DNA of 64,000 nucleotides from Microbacterium maritypicum (GTDB lineage: Bacteria > Actinomycetota > Actinomycetes > Actinomycetales > Microbacteriaceae): assembly GCF_041529975.1 (NCBI RefSeq), contig NZ_CP168030.1, forward strand, positions 3,782,001 to 3,846,000, given 5' to 3'. The position numbers and the translations under genes were made by a program. The notes under the pieces were generated by a model that worked only from the letters and a program-made list of their open reading frames with translations, did not search any database and was not told the origin of the DNA. Shown piece after piece: positions 1 to 7,472 of this stretch (positions are counted from its first letter, which is position 1; every line of letters begins with the position of its first letter).

Positions 1-2
1 GC

Positions 3-560
3 ATCTACACACTGCTCACGGTGATCACTGCCGCGACGAGCGAGGAAGCGACCGCGAAGCACGCCGAGTACCTCTCCTATGCGAGCCCCGAGGGCGCGCT
101 CACCTTCATGTCGGGCTGGATGGGCGTCGACCTCTCTCAGTACGCAGAGGACGAGCCGGTCGGGAACGTCGAGTCGAACGCGATCCAGTCGGTGCTGCAG
201 CACTTGAAGGAAGAGGCCGACCTCGGCCGCGAATGGACCGTCGGCGACTTCGGACGCCACAACGCGATCGGCGGCCTCGGCCCCACGGTCGTGGGCTCTG
301 GTGTCGAGATCGCCGACGAGCTGCAGTCCTGGGTGGAGGAGACCGACATCGACGGCTTCAACCTCGCCTACGCGGTCACACCCGGCACGTGGCAGGACGT
401 CATCGAGCACGTGATCCCGGTGCTGCGCGAGCGCGGCGTCTACCCGAATGAGTACACGCCCGGCACCTTGCGCAACAAGTTGCAGGGCAAGGGAGACCGC
501 GTGCAGGACACGCACCGCGCCGCGAAGTACCGCGTCGGGGCGTTCGCGCCGAGCGTCTGA
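3..560 (+). CDS. FMN-dependent monooxygenase, luciferase-like (C-terminal part)
   Basis: The reading frame is already open at the left edge, so only the last 185 or so residues are present. The sequence resembles the C-terminal part of the NtaA/SnaA/DszA group of flavin-dependent monooxygenases in the bacterial luciferase-like superfamily. Visible family traits are a stretch ending in a GSG-type turn, 'GFNLAY', and the late 'VIPVLRERG' helix followed by 'YTPGTLRNKL'. Such enzymes use FMNH2 from a partner reductase to oxidise small organic or sulfur compounds in the cytoplasm. The substrate cannot be judged from this fragment. The true start lies outside the window. Confidence 0.85.
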   Translation: MYTLLTVITAATSEEATAKHAEYLSYASPEGALTFMSGWMGVDLSQYAEDEPVGNVESNAIQSVLQHLKEEADLGREWTVGDFGRHNAIGGLGPTVVGSGVEIADELQSWVEETDIDGFNLAYAVTPGTWQDVIEHVIPVLRERGVYPNEYTPGTLRNKLQGKGDRVQDTHRAAKYRVGAFAPSV

Positions 561-591
561 GTGCAGTACTCCGGAATAGAACAAGTAGTAT

Positions 592-608
592 TTGTACTCG
601 TGGTACAA
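592..608. promoter_or_regulatory. Inverted repeat over the hicA promoter
   Basis: A perfect dyad, TTGTAC-5 nt-GTACAA, has arms at 592-597 and 603-608. The left arm could serve as a -35 element, because TAGCAT lies 18 bp further on at 616-621. HicB antitoxins usually repress their own operon by binding such a dyad. Binding here is inferred. Confidence 0.5.
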
Positions 609-624
609 GCATCATTAGCATAGA

Positions 625-837
625 ATGATGACCAAGCCGCAGAGGTACCGGGATGTCTCGCGATTCCTCCGCGGGCAAGGCTGGCAGAACACCCGCACAC
701 GCGGCAGCCACCACATCTGGCAGTCCGGAGACCGGACGCAGACGCTGTCCATCCCGGTCCACGGTGACACAGTAAAAGCCGGAATCGTCCGCCAGGTGCA
801 GACCGCGTTCCCGAACACTCCGAGCGCATGGAATTGA
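625..837 (+). CDS. hicA: HicA-type toxin (type II toxin-antitoxin)
   Basis: This 70-residue protein matches the small HicA/YcfA fold, a double-stranded RNA-binding-like domain that cleaves mRNA. The family hallmark GSHHIW is at residues 27-32 and supplies the catalytic histidine. A conserved proline/histidine strand ('SIPVHG') follows. No Shine-Dalgarno sequence precedes the start, and the likely -10 box (616-621) ends three bases before the ATG, so the mRNA is probably leaderless. ATG codons at 625 and 628 are both possible starts. The stop overlaps the region where the antitoxin frame opens, as expected for a toxin-first hicAB operon. Confidence 0.85.
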   Translation: MMTKPQRYRDVSRFLRGQGWQNTRTRGSHHIWQSGDRTQTLSIPVHGDTVKAGIVRQVQTAFPNTPSAWN

Positions 838-848
838 AGGGCAGGGAC

Positions 849-1256
849 ATGACGACCAGACTCAGTGCCCGCGCCTCCCGCGATGACGACGGATCGTGGA
901 CGATCGAGATTCCGGAGCTCACCTCCGAGACGCCCAGCGGCGCAACGATCGTGGCGACGGGCAGCGCGCTCACTTTCCGCGGAATCAAGAAAGCCGCCTC
1001 CGACCTTGCGTCCGTCTGGCTCGATGTCGAGCCCACTGATGTCGAGGTCGACATCGTCATCGATGCGCCCAGCCGAGTTATGCAGTTGCTCGCGGAGAGC
1101 AATGACGCGACGGCCGCCGGAGAGGCGGCGATAGAACGAGCGGACAGGCTCCGGCGCGAAGCAGCTCGTGCGCTCCGCGCCGATGGCTACCCTCTCGAAG
1201 CAGCCGGCGCTATCCTCGGCGTCACGTACCAGCGGGTGCAGCAGCTCGCCAGCTAG
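849..1256 (+). CDS. hicB: HicB-type antitoxin with C-terminal DNA-binding helices
   Basis: This 135-residue protein directly follows hicA. The N-terminal part (about residues 1-60) has the strand pattern of the HicB partial RNase H-like fold that covers the toxin. The C-terminal 30 residues ('PLEAAGAILGVTYQRVQQL') form a sigma-region-4-like helix-turn-helix for operator binding. The ATG at 849 is preferred because AAGGGCAGGG precedes it. An upstream in-frame ATG at 828 would overlap hicA by 10 bases and has no better ribosome site. The pairing with a HicA toxin supports the call more than the sequence similarity, which is moderate. Confidence 0.75.
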   Translation: MTTRLSARASRDDDGSWTIEIPELTSETPSGATIVATGSALTFRGIKKAASDLASVWLDVEPTDVEVDIVIDAPSRVMQLLAESNDATAAGEAAIERADRLRREAARALRADGYPLEAAGAILGVTYQRVQQLAS

Positions 1257-1368
1257 TACGCGCACGTTCTTGAGGCGCCTGCCGGGGGCGAGTTGGATCA
1301 CCAGCACTCCGACGACGCAAGTCGCTCGACGCAAGTCACCTGACTCACCTCTACGGAAGGAGCAGATC

Positions 1369-1911
1369 ATGGCTCGAGTGATCGTCCACGCGACGGTGAC
1401 CCTCGACGGGTTCCTGGCGGATGCGGACGGCGGAGTCGGCTGGATGTTCGGCCGCCCCTCCGCTCCCGAAGACGATGTCGTCGTCGAGAACGTCATGAAG
1501 AACATCGGCGCCATCGTCGGCGGGGCGAACAAGACGCAGACCATCGACGAAGGAGAGATCCCCTACGGCGGCATGCTCAAGGTGCCGGTCTACCTCATGA
1601 CCCACAGCGAGCACGAGCCGATCGAACGCGACGGGATCACCTACACCTTCGTGGTCGACGACATCGCGCAGGCGGTCGAGTCCGCCACACAGGCGGCGGG
1701 CGACAAGTGGGTCAGCCTGCTCGGCGGGAGCATCTCGCGACAGTGCCTCCAGCTCGAACTCGTCGACGAACTCCACCTAGACGTCGCGCCGGTCCTGCTG
1801 GGCGACGGCATCTCGCTGTTCGCCGGTCTCGGGCAGCGCATCGAGTTGGAACGCCTCGAGACCTCGGCCTTCGCGAGCGAGACCCACCTTCGCTACCGCG
1901 TGCTCCGCTAG
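1369..1911 (+). CDS. Dihydrofolate reductase-family protein (RibD C-terminal domain)
   Basis: This 180-residue protein has the DHFR/RibD-C fold. It opens with the typical 'MARVIVHATVTLDGFLAD' strand. The nucleotide-binding turn LGGSISRQ is at residues 118-125 and the family stretch HLDVAPVLLGDG at 136-147. Stand-alone RibD-C proteins are NADPH-dependent reductases of unknown substrate and are not the riboflavin-pathway enzyme, since the deaminase domain is absent. The start at 1369 is preceded by GGAAGGAGCAGATC, a strong ribosome site. It is a single gene 112 bases after hicB with no obvious functional link to it. Confidence 0.85.
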   Translation: MARVIVHATVTLDGFLADADGGVGWMFGRPSAPEDDVVVENVMKNIGAIVGGANKTQTIDEGEIPYGGMLKVPVYLMTHSEHEPIERDGITYTFVVDDIAQAVESATQAAGDKWVSLLGGSISRQCLQLELVDELHLDVAPVLLGDGISLFAGLGQRIELERLETSAFASETHLRYRVLR

Positions 1912-1952
1912 GACCTCTCGCCGAGAACGCGTCCGACGAGGGGGCCGCGCCG

Positions 1953-2129
1953 TCAGTCGTCGCTGCGGCTGAAGATCCCGCGCAGAACGAGGAACACCAC
2001 CACGGCGACGACCGCGACGATCGCGAGCTTGAAGATGAACGCGAGCACCGAGAACAGCGCGCTCACGATCCACCACGCGATCACGACGGCGAGGATGACG
2101 CCGAGGATGGTCCAGATGTTCTTGGTCAT
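1953..2129 (-). CDS. Small two-helix membrane protein, 58 aa
   Basis: A 58-residue reading frame starts at the ATG at 2129. It encodes two hydrophobic segments (about residues 5-25 and 27-50) and ends in a charged tail 'RGIFSRSDD'. A GGAGGT motif sits immediately before the ATG, closer than usual, and there is no alternative start. It lies downstream of the DUF4406-like gene (9 bases between them), with which it is probably co-transcribed. It resembles the many short uncharacterised membrane proteins of Microbacteriaceae. No function can be proposed. Confidence 0.65.
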   Translation of the reverse strand: MTKNIWTILGVILAVVIAWWIVSALFSVLAFIFKLAIVAVVAVVVFLVLRGIFSRSDD

Positions 2130-2138
2130 ACCTCCAGC

Positions 2139-2504
2139 CTACGGAGTCGAGGCTGGGGGGATCTCCTCGAGCGAGCGATAGACGGGCAGCCCGCGCTCCT
2201 TCGCGATCTCCACGTCCTTGTCTGCACCCGCCGACTCACCGGGAAGGCGCAGCACCGCGTCGCAGTGCTGCAGCAGTCGGTGCGCCGTCTCGTACATCAC
2301 GTCGCCCTCGCCGGCATCGACGGCATCGAGGGTGCGCAGGATCGGCAGCGCCGCCCATTCACCGATCATCGGCACGTGGCCGAGGCGGAAGATCGGCCCG
2401 GAGACCTCTTCGAGGCGCGCCAGGTTCTGGGCGATGAGTTGGGGGTCGCCGCCGGTACCCGAGCGGTACGGACCGGCGATCAGGATCAGGAGTGGTTTCG
2501 TCAT
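2139..2504 (-). CDS. DUF4406-like protein
   Basis: This 121-residue protein opens with 'LLILIAGPYRSGTGGDP', the phosphate-loop-like start seen in DUF4406 and related nucleoside 2-deoxyribosyltransferase-fold proteins. It continues with 'CDAVLRLPGESAGADKDVEIA', the matching C-terminal motif of that fold. These proteins are thought to act on nucleotide or sugar-base substrates, but no reaction is established for this group. It is divergent from the DeoR gene across 54 bases, so the regulator may control it. An alternative start at 2528 would add eight residues; neither start has a clear ribosome site. Confidence 0.65.
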   Translation of the reverse strand: MTKPLLILIAGPYRSGTGGDPQLIAQNLARLEEVSGPIFRLGHVPMIGEWAALPILRTLDAVDAGEGDVMYETAHRLLQHCDAVLRLPGESAGADKDVEIAKERGLPVYRSLEEIPPASTP

Positions 2505-2558
2505 GCGGATGACTGTAGTCTGAATCATGCAAGAACGTGCAACTTCGTGAGGAAACAT

Positions 2559-3308
2559 ATGCTGGCCGCGCAACGCAAAGACCACCTGCTCGCTCTCCTG
2601 GAGCGTGACGGACGGGTGGTGGCGAAAGCCGTCGCCGACGAGCTCGGCGTTTCGGAGGATGCCATCCGCCGTGACCTCCGAGAGCTCGCGGACGAGGGCA
2701 GACTCCTGCGCGTCTACGGCGGTGCGCTGCCGATCCCCGCTCCCGAGCCCCCGGTTCGCGAACGCGCCGCGCTGGCGACCGAGAGCAAGGAACGCGTCGC
2801 GCGCGCGGCGGTGGCCACCGTCCGCCCCGGATCGACGATCGTCCTCGACGCCGGCACGACCACGCTGGCGATGGCCCGGCTCCTTCCCTCCGGTATAGGG
2901 ATCACCGTCATCACGCCGAGCCCGGCCATCGCCCTCGCCGTCGCCGAGCACTCGGACGCGCGGGTGATCATGATCGGCGGCGAACTCTCCCGACACTCGC
3001 TGGTGACCGGCGGCGGGCTGGCCATGGAGGCGATCCAGCGCCTCGCTGCCGACACGTTCTTCCTCGGCGCCACCGGCATCGACCCCGAACGCGGCCTCAC
3101 CACGGGCGAACTCGACGACGCCGTCACCAAGCGCGCACTCGCTTCGCGCTGCACCGAGACAGTGGTGCTCGCGAGCGAGGAGAAGATCGGCGCTGCCGCT
3201 CGCTACCCCGTGCTGGCGCTCGACGCCGTCACCGCGATCGTCACCGACCCCGCCGACACCAACCCCCTCATCGCGGAGGTCGAAGCACGGATCGGCAGCC
3301 CGGCGTGA
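2559..3308 (+). CDS. DeoR/GlpR-family transcriptional regulator
   Basis: The 249-residue protein has a DeoR N-terminal winged helix (about residues 5-57) containing 'AVADELGVSEDAIRRDL'. This is followed by a sugar-phosphate-sensing DeoRC domain with 'IVLDAGTTTLAMARLL' and 'FFLGATGID'. Length and order match the family. DeoR proteins usually repress sugar, nucleoside or polyol genes and are released by phosphorylated intermediates. GAGGAAA lies a few bases before the ATG at 2559; the same frame is open far upstream, but that part overlaps genes on both strands and does not look coding. The only adjacent candidate target is the divergent DUF4406-like gene. Confidence 0.9.
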   Translation: MLAAQRKDHLLALLERDGRVVAKAVADELGVSEDAIRRDLRELADEGRLLRVYGGALPIPAPEPPVRERAALATESKERVARAAVATVRPGSTIVLDAGTTTLAMARLLPSGIGITVITPSPAIALAVAEHSDARVIMIGGELSRHSLVTGGGLAMEAIQRLAADTFFLGATGIDPERGLTTGELDDAVTKRALASRCTETVVLASEEKIGAAARYPVLALDAVTAIVTDPADTNPLIAEVEARIGSPA

Positions 3309-3342
3309 TGGGCGCCGTTGCCGACCGCACTAGCGTGATCCC

Positions 3343-3972
3343 ATGAGCTTCACGCCCCTCCGGTCCCGGTCGCGCAACCTCTACACCTGGTTCGCCACTC
3401 GCCCAGATCTCTTCGTCTCCGAGCGCTCGCCCCGGAAGTCGGCGACCTGGCTCGTGATCGCCGGGCTCATGGTGGTCGTGATGCTCCTCGTCTACCTCAA
3501 CCCGGAGGCGACGGTCGAACTGCTCGGCGGACGCGTGCGCAGCGGGCTCGCGATCGCCGGTGCCTTCTTCCTCCCGCCGGCTGTCTTCGTCGCCGCCATC
3601 GTGATGTTCTTCGTCGGTGCGCGGCGCTGGCGGATCAAGGGCGGCGGCGTGCTGACGAATCCGGTGATCCACGGTGTCGCCGCGGGATTCCCGCTCGATC
3701 AGGCCCTGTCCACGCTGCAGCGCGGCAGCTCGGACAGCGCCGGGATCGTCGCCGCCCTGAAAGACGTGATCGCACACCGGGGCGATGACCGACTCCTCAC
3801 GATCTGGACGTCCGACGCCGACCGGGCGATGTACATCGGCGTGATCCGCGTCGCGGGGAAGGAACTCTGGATCGACTCCGAGCCGCTCGCGCTGGACCCG
3901 GCACTCTTCTTCGACGCGAAAGACCTCGACCTCACCGCGATGCGCGAGCAGGCCGGCCTCGGCGGTCGCTGA
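3343..3972 (+). CDS. Uncharacterised membrane protein, 209 aa
   Basis: Two hydrophobic segments are visible, at about residues 35-52 and 68-92. A soluble C-terminal domain of some 115 residues follows, with 'DDRLLTIWTSDADRAMYIGVIRV'. The N-terminal 30 residues are basic and probably cytoplasmic. No named family is recognised. It stands alone between the DeoR gene (34 bases upstream) and a convergent gene 27 bases downstream. Base composition and codon use match its neighbours, so it is likely a real gene, but function is unknown. Confidence 0.65.
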   Translation: MSFTPLRSRSRNLYTWFATRPDLFVSERSPRKSATWLVIAGLMVVVMLLVYLNPEATVELLGGRVRSGLAIAGAFFLPPAVFVAAIVMFFVGARRWRIKGGGVLTNPVIHGVAAGFPLDQALSTLQRGSSDSAGIVAALKDVIAHRGDDRLLTIWTSDADRAMYIGVIRVAGKELWIDSEPLALDPALFFDAKDLDLTAMREQAGLGGR

Positions 3973-3999
3973 ACCGAGGCGGCATCCCGGAGGCACGGA

Positions 4000-4917
4000 T
4001 CAGGGCAGGGCGCGACCGAGTCCGGAGAACTCGAGCGAGGCCTGCTCCGGATCACGCCACGCGCGGTACGCGAGGGCATCGGGGCTCGTCACCCCATAGG
4101 CATCACGCAGCGCAGCGACGCACCGCTCGGCGAGTTCCCGGAAGTCGACCGCGTACGCGGGCAGCGGGAGCTCCGCGGTCCAGTTCGGCTGCGCGACCCC
4201 CGGCTCCTTCCACCCGGTGGCCCGCAGCACCGATTCGTCGGCATCCGCGACCACGTCGCCCCCCGGCGCCTCGGCGTGGAGCATCTCGGGGTCTCCGGCG
4301 AACTGCACGTAGCGCAGCGGGTCGCCATCGACCGAGACGATGAGGAACACGCGGTCGGTCACACCGCGGAGCGCGGTGATGAGACGGAGCGTGAAGGCTC
4401 CCCACTCCGACGGCTGCGCGTCGGACGGTCGCGGGACCGGGCGCTGCGCGACGGCGTCTCGGGTCGACTGCGCCCACGGCATCGGCTCCGGTGTGCGCGT
4501 GGTCGTGAAGGCGAGGTCCCGGTCGTCGACGGGCACGAACTTCAGCCACGACTGCAGTTCGGGCCGCTCGAACCCGAACCTCTCGAACCCCTGCTCGGCT
4601 GCGCGCGGATCGCGGGTGTCGAGGCGTGCCAATGCTCCGTCGCCGGGCTCGACCGTGACCGGGATGCCGCGATACGTGCCGTGGTGTGCGACGCGGAAGC
4701 ACTCCAGCTGCTCGTCGGGTGCGATGTTGCGGACCCACCCGCTCCCGATCTTCCGGAAACCCTCGACCGGGGTGGGGCTCCAGAGCGCCCAGTTGCCTCC
4801 CGGAGAGGCGAGCGGGTACTCCGTGTTCCCCACGCGCACGTATCGCCCCGACTTCTGCATGGTCAGCACCCCGGCTTCCGGATCGGCGTCGCGAGCACGC
4901 GCATCGTCTTCGGCCAC
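4000..4917 (-). CDS. Uncharacterised protein with a possible TY-Chap/YbjN-like C-terminal domain
   Basis: The 305-residue protein is soluble and has no signal peptide. The N-terminal half (about residues 20-125) is not recognised. The C-terminal half contains 'VFLIVSVDGDPLRYVQFAG' and 'ATGWKEP', a pattern seen in TY-Chap/YbjN-like chaperone-type domains of actinobacteria. That assignment is tentative. The start is uncertain: GTG at 4917 gives the longest form, while ATG at 4860 ('MQKSGRYVRVG') begins where the sequence becomes structured. Neither has a good ribosome site. It is convergent with the preceding membrane protein. Confidence 0.55.
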   Translation of the reverse strand: MAEDDARARDADPEAGVLTMQKSGRYVRVGNTEYPLASPGGNWALWSPTPVEGFRKIGSGWVRNIAPDEQLECFRVAHHGTYRGIPVTVEPGDGALARLDTRDPRAAEQGFERFGFERPELQSWLKFVPVDDRDLAFTTTRTPEPMPWAQSTRDAVAQRPVPRPSDAQPSEWGAFTLRLITALRGVTDRVFLIVSVDGDPLRYVQFAGDPEMLHAEAPGGDVVADADESVLRATGWKEPGVAQPNWTAELPLPAYAVDFRELAERCVAALRDAYGVTSPDALAYRAWRDPEQASLEFSGLGRALP

Positions 4918-4982
4918 CGCGCGCTGAACGTCATACGAGCCACCCTAAGCGAGCCGTCCGACCTCGCGGTCGACGACGACCG

Positions 4983-5681
4983 TCAGTCCCCCTCGCCCCG
5001 ATCGACGAGAAGGGCGTGCAGGTGTCCGGCGGCCGCGAGGAGCGCGACGCTGCGCCGTGTGAGCGCGACCAGCCGGCCCTGGAGGATGCGCTGCACCTCG
5101 CCCGTGTCGGCATGCTGCCGCACGTGTTCGAGGATGCGCGAGATCGCGGGGATGCCGTAGCCGCCCGCGCGCAGGGCGGCGACGATGCGCGCCTCGGTGA
5201 TCGCCGCCGCGCCGTACGACCGCGTGGATGCCGTGCCGCGGAGCGGATGCACCAGCCCTTCCTGCTCCCAGTGACGGAGCGCGGACGGGCGGATGCCGAG
5301 GGCCTGCGCGAGTTCGCCGATGGTCATCGCATCCGCGTCGTCGAAGTCTTCGCCGGCTTCGACCAGAGCGACATCGAGACCGCGCAGCGCCTCGCGCACT
5401 CGGGAGCGCTCGGCCGCGAGACCGACATGCAGGTCATCGATGCGCTCGGCCGCGGCCCCGACCGGCGCCCCGATCAGAGTCGGCATCAGTCGCCGGGCGG
5501 GCACGGGGCCGATGGCCGCCGCCATCGCACGATAGGCGCGCGCGGCGGTCTCGTGCCGTCCCGCATAGCGGCGGTAGCCGTTGGCTCCGCGCTCGGCCGG
5601 AGGGATGACCCCGAGCCGCTCCAGGTCGCGCACCTGCTGCGTCGAGTAGCCCACGCGTCGACCGAGCGCAGCCGTCGTCAT
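4983..5681 (-). CDS. MerR-family regulator with two MerR-like HTH domains
   Basis: The 232-residue protein contains two winged-helix segments. The first, at the N-terminus, is 'ALGRRVGYSTQQVRDLERLGV'. The second lies around residues 120-185 with 'IGELAQALGIRPSALRHWEQ' and a helical tail 'ISRILEHVRQ'. A doubled MerR HTH in one chain is a recognised but uncommon architecture, resembling the TioE-like group. The ATG at 5681 is preferred because AGAGGA precedes it. It is divergent from the DUF6194/imm-5-like pair across 85 bases and is the likely regulator of that pair. The ligand is unknown. Confidence 0.85.
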   Translation of the reverse strand: MTTAALGRRVGYSTQQVRDLERLGVIPPAERGANGYRRYAGRHETAARAYRAMAAAIGPVPARRLMPTLIGAPVGAAAERIDDLHVGLAAERSRVREALRGLDVALVEAGEDFDDADAMTIGELAQALGIRPSALRHWEQEGLVHPLRGTASTRSYGAAAITEARIVAALRAGGYGIPAISRILEHVRQHADTGEVQRILQGRLVALTRRSVALLAAAGHLHALLVDRGEGD

Positions 5682-5766
5682 GACATCCTCTTGAGGGTTT
5701 GGCATGTGATTCGCCCTCCTTCCCGCTTCCAAGTCCACATAAGCACGTGAACCTCATCATTGAGGG

Positions 5767-6207
5767 ATGACAATGCAGGAGATCATCGAAACAGTCCGTG
5801 GCTTCGACGGCGCCCTCGTCGTCACCCCCGAAGCGGGCAGCGACTTCCCTGCGCTTTCCTGGGGAGACGCCTACTTCTATCACGCACCGGACGGGCGGAT
5901 GCCGGAGCGCACCCAGCCGTACGGAACGATCATCACGAAGGACTACCCCGACGACACGGCTTCCGCGCTGAATGCGCCAGGGCGGTTCCGTGTGAACATC
6001 CACGTCGGACGCGAGCAGGTGGCGTCGCTCGTCCCCGTGGATACCGCGCCGGCGGAAGTCGACGTGTTCCAGCGGCATCCGCTCTACGGCGCGGCCGGGT
6101 GGGTGTGCGTGATCGACCCCGCGGAGCGCACCTCGGAATCCGTGCTCGATCTGCTCCGCCAAGCGCACGAGTCCGCCCGGCAGCGGTCCCAGCGCCGGGC
6201 GAGGTGA
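5767..6207 (+). CDS. DUF6194-family protein
   Basis: This 146-residue protein shows the features of DUF6194: 'LSWGDAYFYHAPDGRMPERTQ', 'TIITKDYPDD' and 'PGRFRVNIHVGR'. The family is widespread in actinobacteria and has no established activity; conserved His and Asp residues in those motifs could bind a small ligand. Two starts are possible, 5767 and 5773; TGAGGG lies directly before the first and six bases before the second, so the second may be the real one. The stop is two bases from the next start, which implies translational coupling. Confidence 0.8.
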   Translation: MTMQEIIETVRGFDGALVVTPEAGSDFPALSWGDAYFYHAPDGRMPERTQPYGTIITKDYPDDTASALNAPGRFRVNIHVGREQVASLVPVDTAPAEVDVFQRHPLYGAAGWVCVIDPAERTSESVLDLLRQAHESARQRSQRRAR

Positions 6208-6209
6208 AC

Positions 6210-6740
6210 ATGACCACCGTGCAGGGCATGACCGAGGCCGACCGCAGGATCGTCGCCGTGTGGGCGGCCGACTGCGCCGAGCGGGCACTGCCCCTGTTCG
6301 AAGCGGAGGCGCCGGACGACGACCGCGCCCGAGACGCCATCGCCCGGGCACGAGCATTCGCCCGGGGTGAGCTCAGCGCCGCCGAAGAGATCCGTCGGCG
6401 GTTCGTCGCGGGCAGGGCCGCCCACAGTGCGACCTCGCCGGCAGGGGCTGCTGCCGCGCGGGCCTCCGCACAGGCCGCGGGCGTCGCCCACATGGGCGCC
6501 CATGCACTCGGAGCGGCGGCATACGCCGCGAAAGCCGTGGAGCTCGCGCACCCCTCGGCGCCCGAGGCACGCGCCGAAGAGGTGCGCTGGCAACTCGCCG
6601 CCCTGTCCCCTGAAGCATCCGCCGCTCTGCGCGCACTCCCCCCGCTCGGCGAGGATTCCGCGGGCCCTCTCGGCCCCGGCCTGCTCGCCACCGGCACGCT
6701 GGGCGAGGTGACCCGCGAGATCCAGCAGCACCTCCGCTGA
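6210..6740 (+). CDS. Imm-5-like putative immunity-family protein
   Basis: This 176-residue, alanine-rich, wholly helical protein begins with 'DRRIVAVWAADCAERALPLFE' and has repeated AAR/AAA helices with 'AHMGAHALGAAAYAAKA'. That pattern matches a family annotated as putative immunity protein (imm-5-like). GAGGTGAAC gives it a good ribosome site. No toxin gene is next to it, so a role in toxin immunity is not supported by context here. It is co-transcribed with the DUF6194 gene and likely controlled by the divergent MerR protein. Confidence 0.6.
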   Translation: MTTVQGMTEADRRIVAVWAADCAERALPLFEAEAPDDDRARDAIARARAFARGELSAAEEIRRRFVAGRAAHSATSPAGAAAARASAQAAGVAHMGAHALGAAAYAAKAVELAHPSAPEARAEEVRWQLAALSPEASAALRALPPLGEDSAGPLGPGLLATGTLGEVTREIQQHLR

Positions 6741-6754
6741 CGCGTCCTGCCGAG

Positions 6755-6771
6755 CTTCAGCCCCGATTCAG
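6755..6771 (+). promoter_or_regulatory. Direct CTTCAG/ATTCAG repeat, OmpR-type operator
   Basis: CTTCAG at 6755-6760 and ATTCAG at 6766-6771 are spaced 11 bases start to start, the helical repeat that OmpR/PhoB dimers prefer. The same hexamer is repeated in front of the PepSY-like gene. This suggests that the response regulator controls its own operon. Confidence 0.6.
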
Positions 6772-6794
6772 CGTCGACCGGCCACACTGGAGGA

Positions 6795-7472
6795 ATGCGG
6801 ATCCTGGTGGTGGACGACGAGGTGCGCCTGGCCGAGGGTGTGCGCCGCGGCCTGGAAGCCGAGGGCTTCGCCGTGGACGTCGCGCACAACGGCGTCGACG
6901 GGCTCTGGCGAGCACGGGAGACGCGGTACGACGCGATCGTGCTCGACCTGATGATGCCGGGCATGAGCGGCTGGAAGGTGTGCGAGGCGCTGCGCGCCGA
7001 GGAGAACTGGACGCCCGTGCTGATGCTGACCGCCAAGGACGGCGAGTGGGACCAGGTCGAGGCGCTCGAGACCGGCGCCGACGACTACGTCACCAAGCCG
7101 TTCTCGTTCGCGATCCTCGTCGCCCGCCTCCGCGCCCTCGTGCGCCGCGGAGCCGTCGCTCGCCCCGCGGTCCTGGAAGCCGGCGACCTGCGACTCGACC
7201 CCGCCGCCCACCGCGTCTGGCGAGGCGACACCCCGATCACGCTCACCGCGCGCGAGTTCTCGGTGCTCGAGTATCTGATGCGCCACCGCGGCCAGGTGCT
7301 GTCGAAGCGCGCGCTCATCGAGGGCGTCTGGGACGACGACTTCGACGGCGACCCCAACATCGTCGAGGTCTACGTCGGGCACCTGCGCCGCAAGCTCGAC
7401 AAGCCGTTCGGCCGCGAGACGATCGAGACGATCCGCGGTGCGGGCTACCGGCTGGCGGCCGACGGTGGCTAG
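6795..7472 (+). CDS. OmpR-family response regulator
   Basis: The 225-residue protein has a receiver domain with the acidic pair at residues 7-9, phospho-acceptor Asp51 in 'IVLDLMMPG', Thr79 and Lys101 ('YVTKPF'). It is joined to a winged-helix DNA-binding domain ending 'RKLDKPFGRETIETIRGAGYRL'. It forms a two-component system with the histidine kinase that overlaps its 3' end by eight bases. A CTTCAG direct repeat lies just upstream and is repeated before the PepSY-like gene, indicating autoregulation and a local regulon. The signal is unknown. Confidence 0.95.
   Translation: MRILVVDDEVRLAEGVRRGLEAEGFAVDVAHNGVDGLWRARETRYDAIVLDLMMPGMSGWKVCEALRAEENWTPVLMLTAKDGEWDQVEALETGADDYVTKPFSFAILVARLRALVRRGAVARPAVLEAGDLRLDPAAHRVWRGDTPITLTAREFSVLEYLMRHRGQVLSKRALIEGVWDDDFDGDPNIVEVYVGHLRRKLDKPFGRETIETIRGAGYRLAADGG

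Noticed and set aside
1707..2558. Long open frame upstream of the DeoR gene
   Set aside because: It runs through genes on both strands and has a low-complexity, Arg/Asp/His-rich translation; only the part from 2559 matches a protein family.
5687..5765. CCTC...GAGG dyads at both ends of the MerR/DUF6194 divergent region as operators
   Set aside because: Both overlap the Shine-Dalgarno sequences of the two genes, which explains the GAGG and CCTC matches.
6210..6740. Toxin-immunity pair
   Set aside because: The imm-5-like family label alone suggests it; the neighbour is a DUF6194 protein with no toxin domain.
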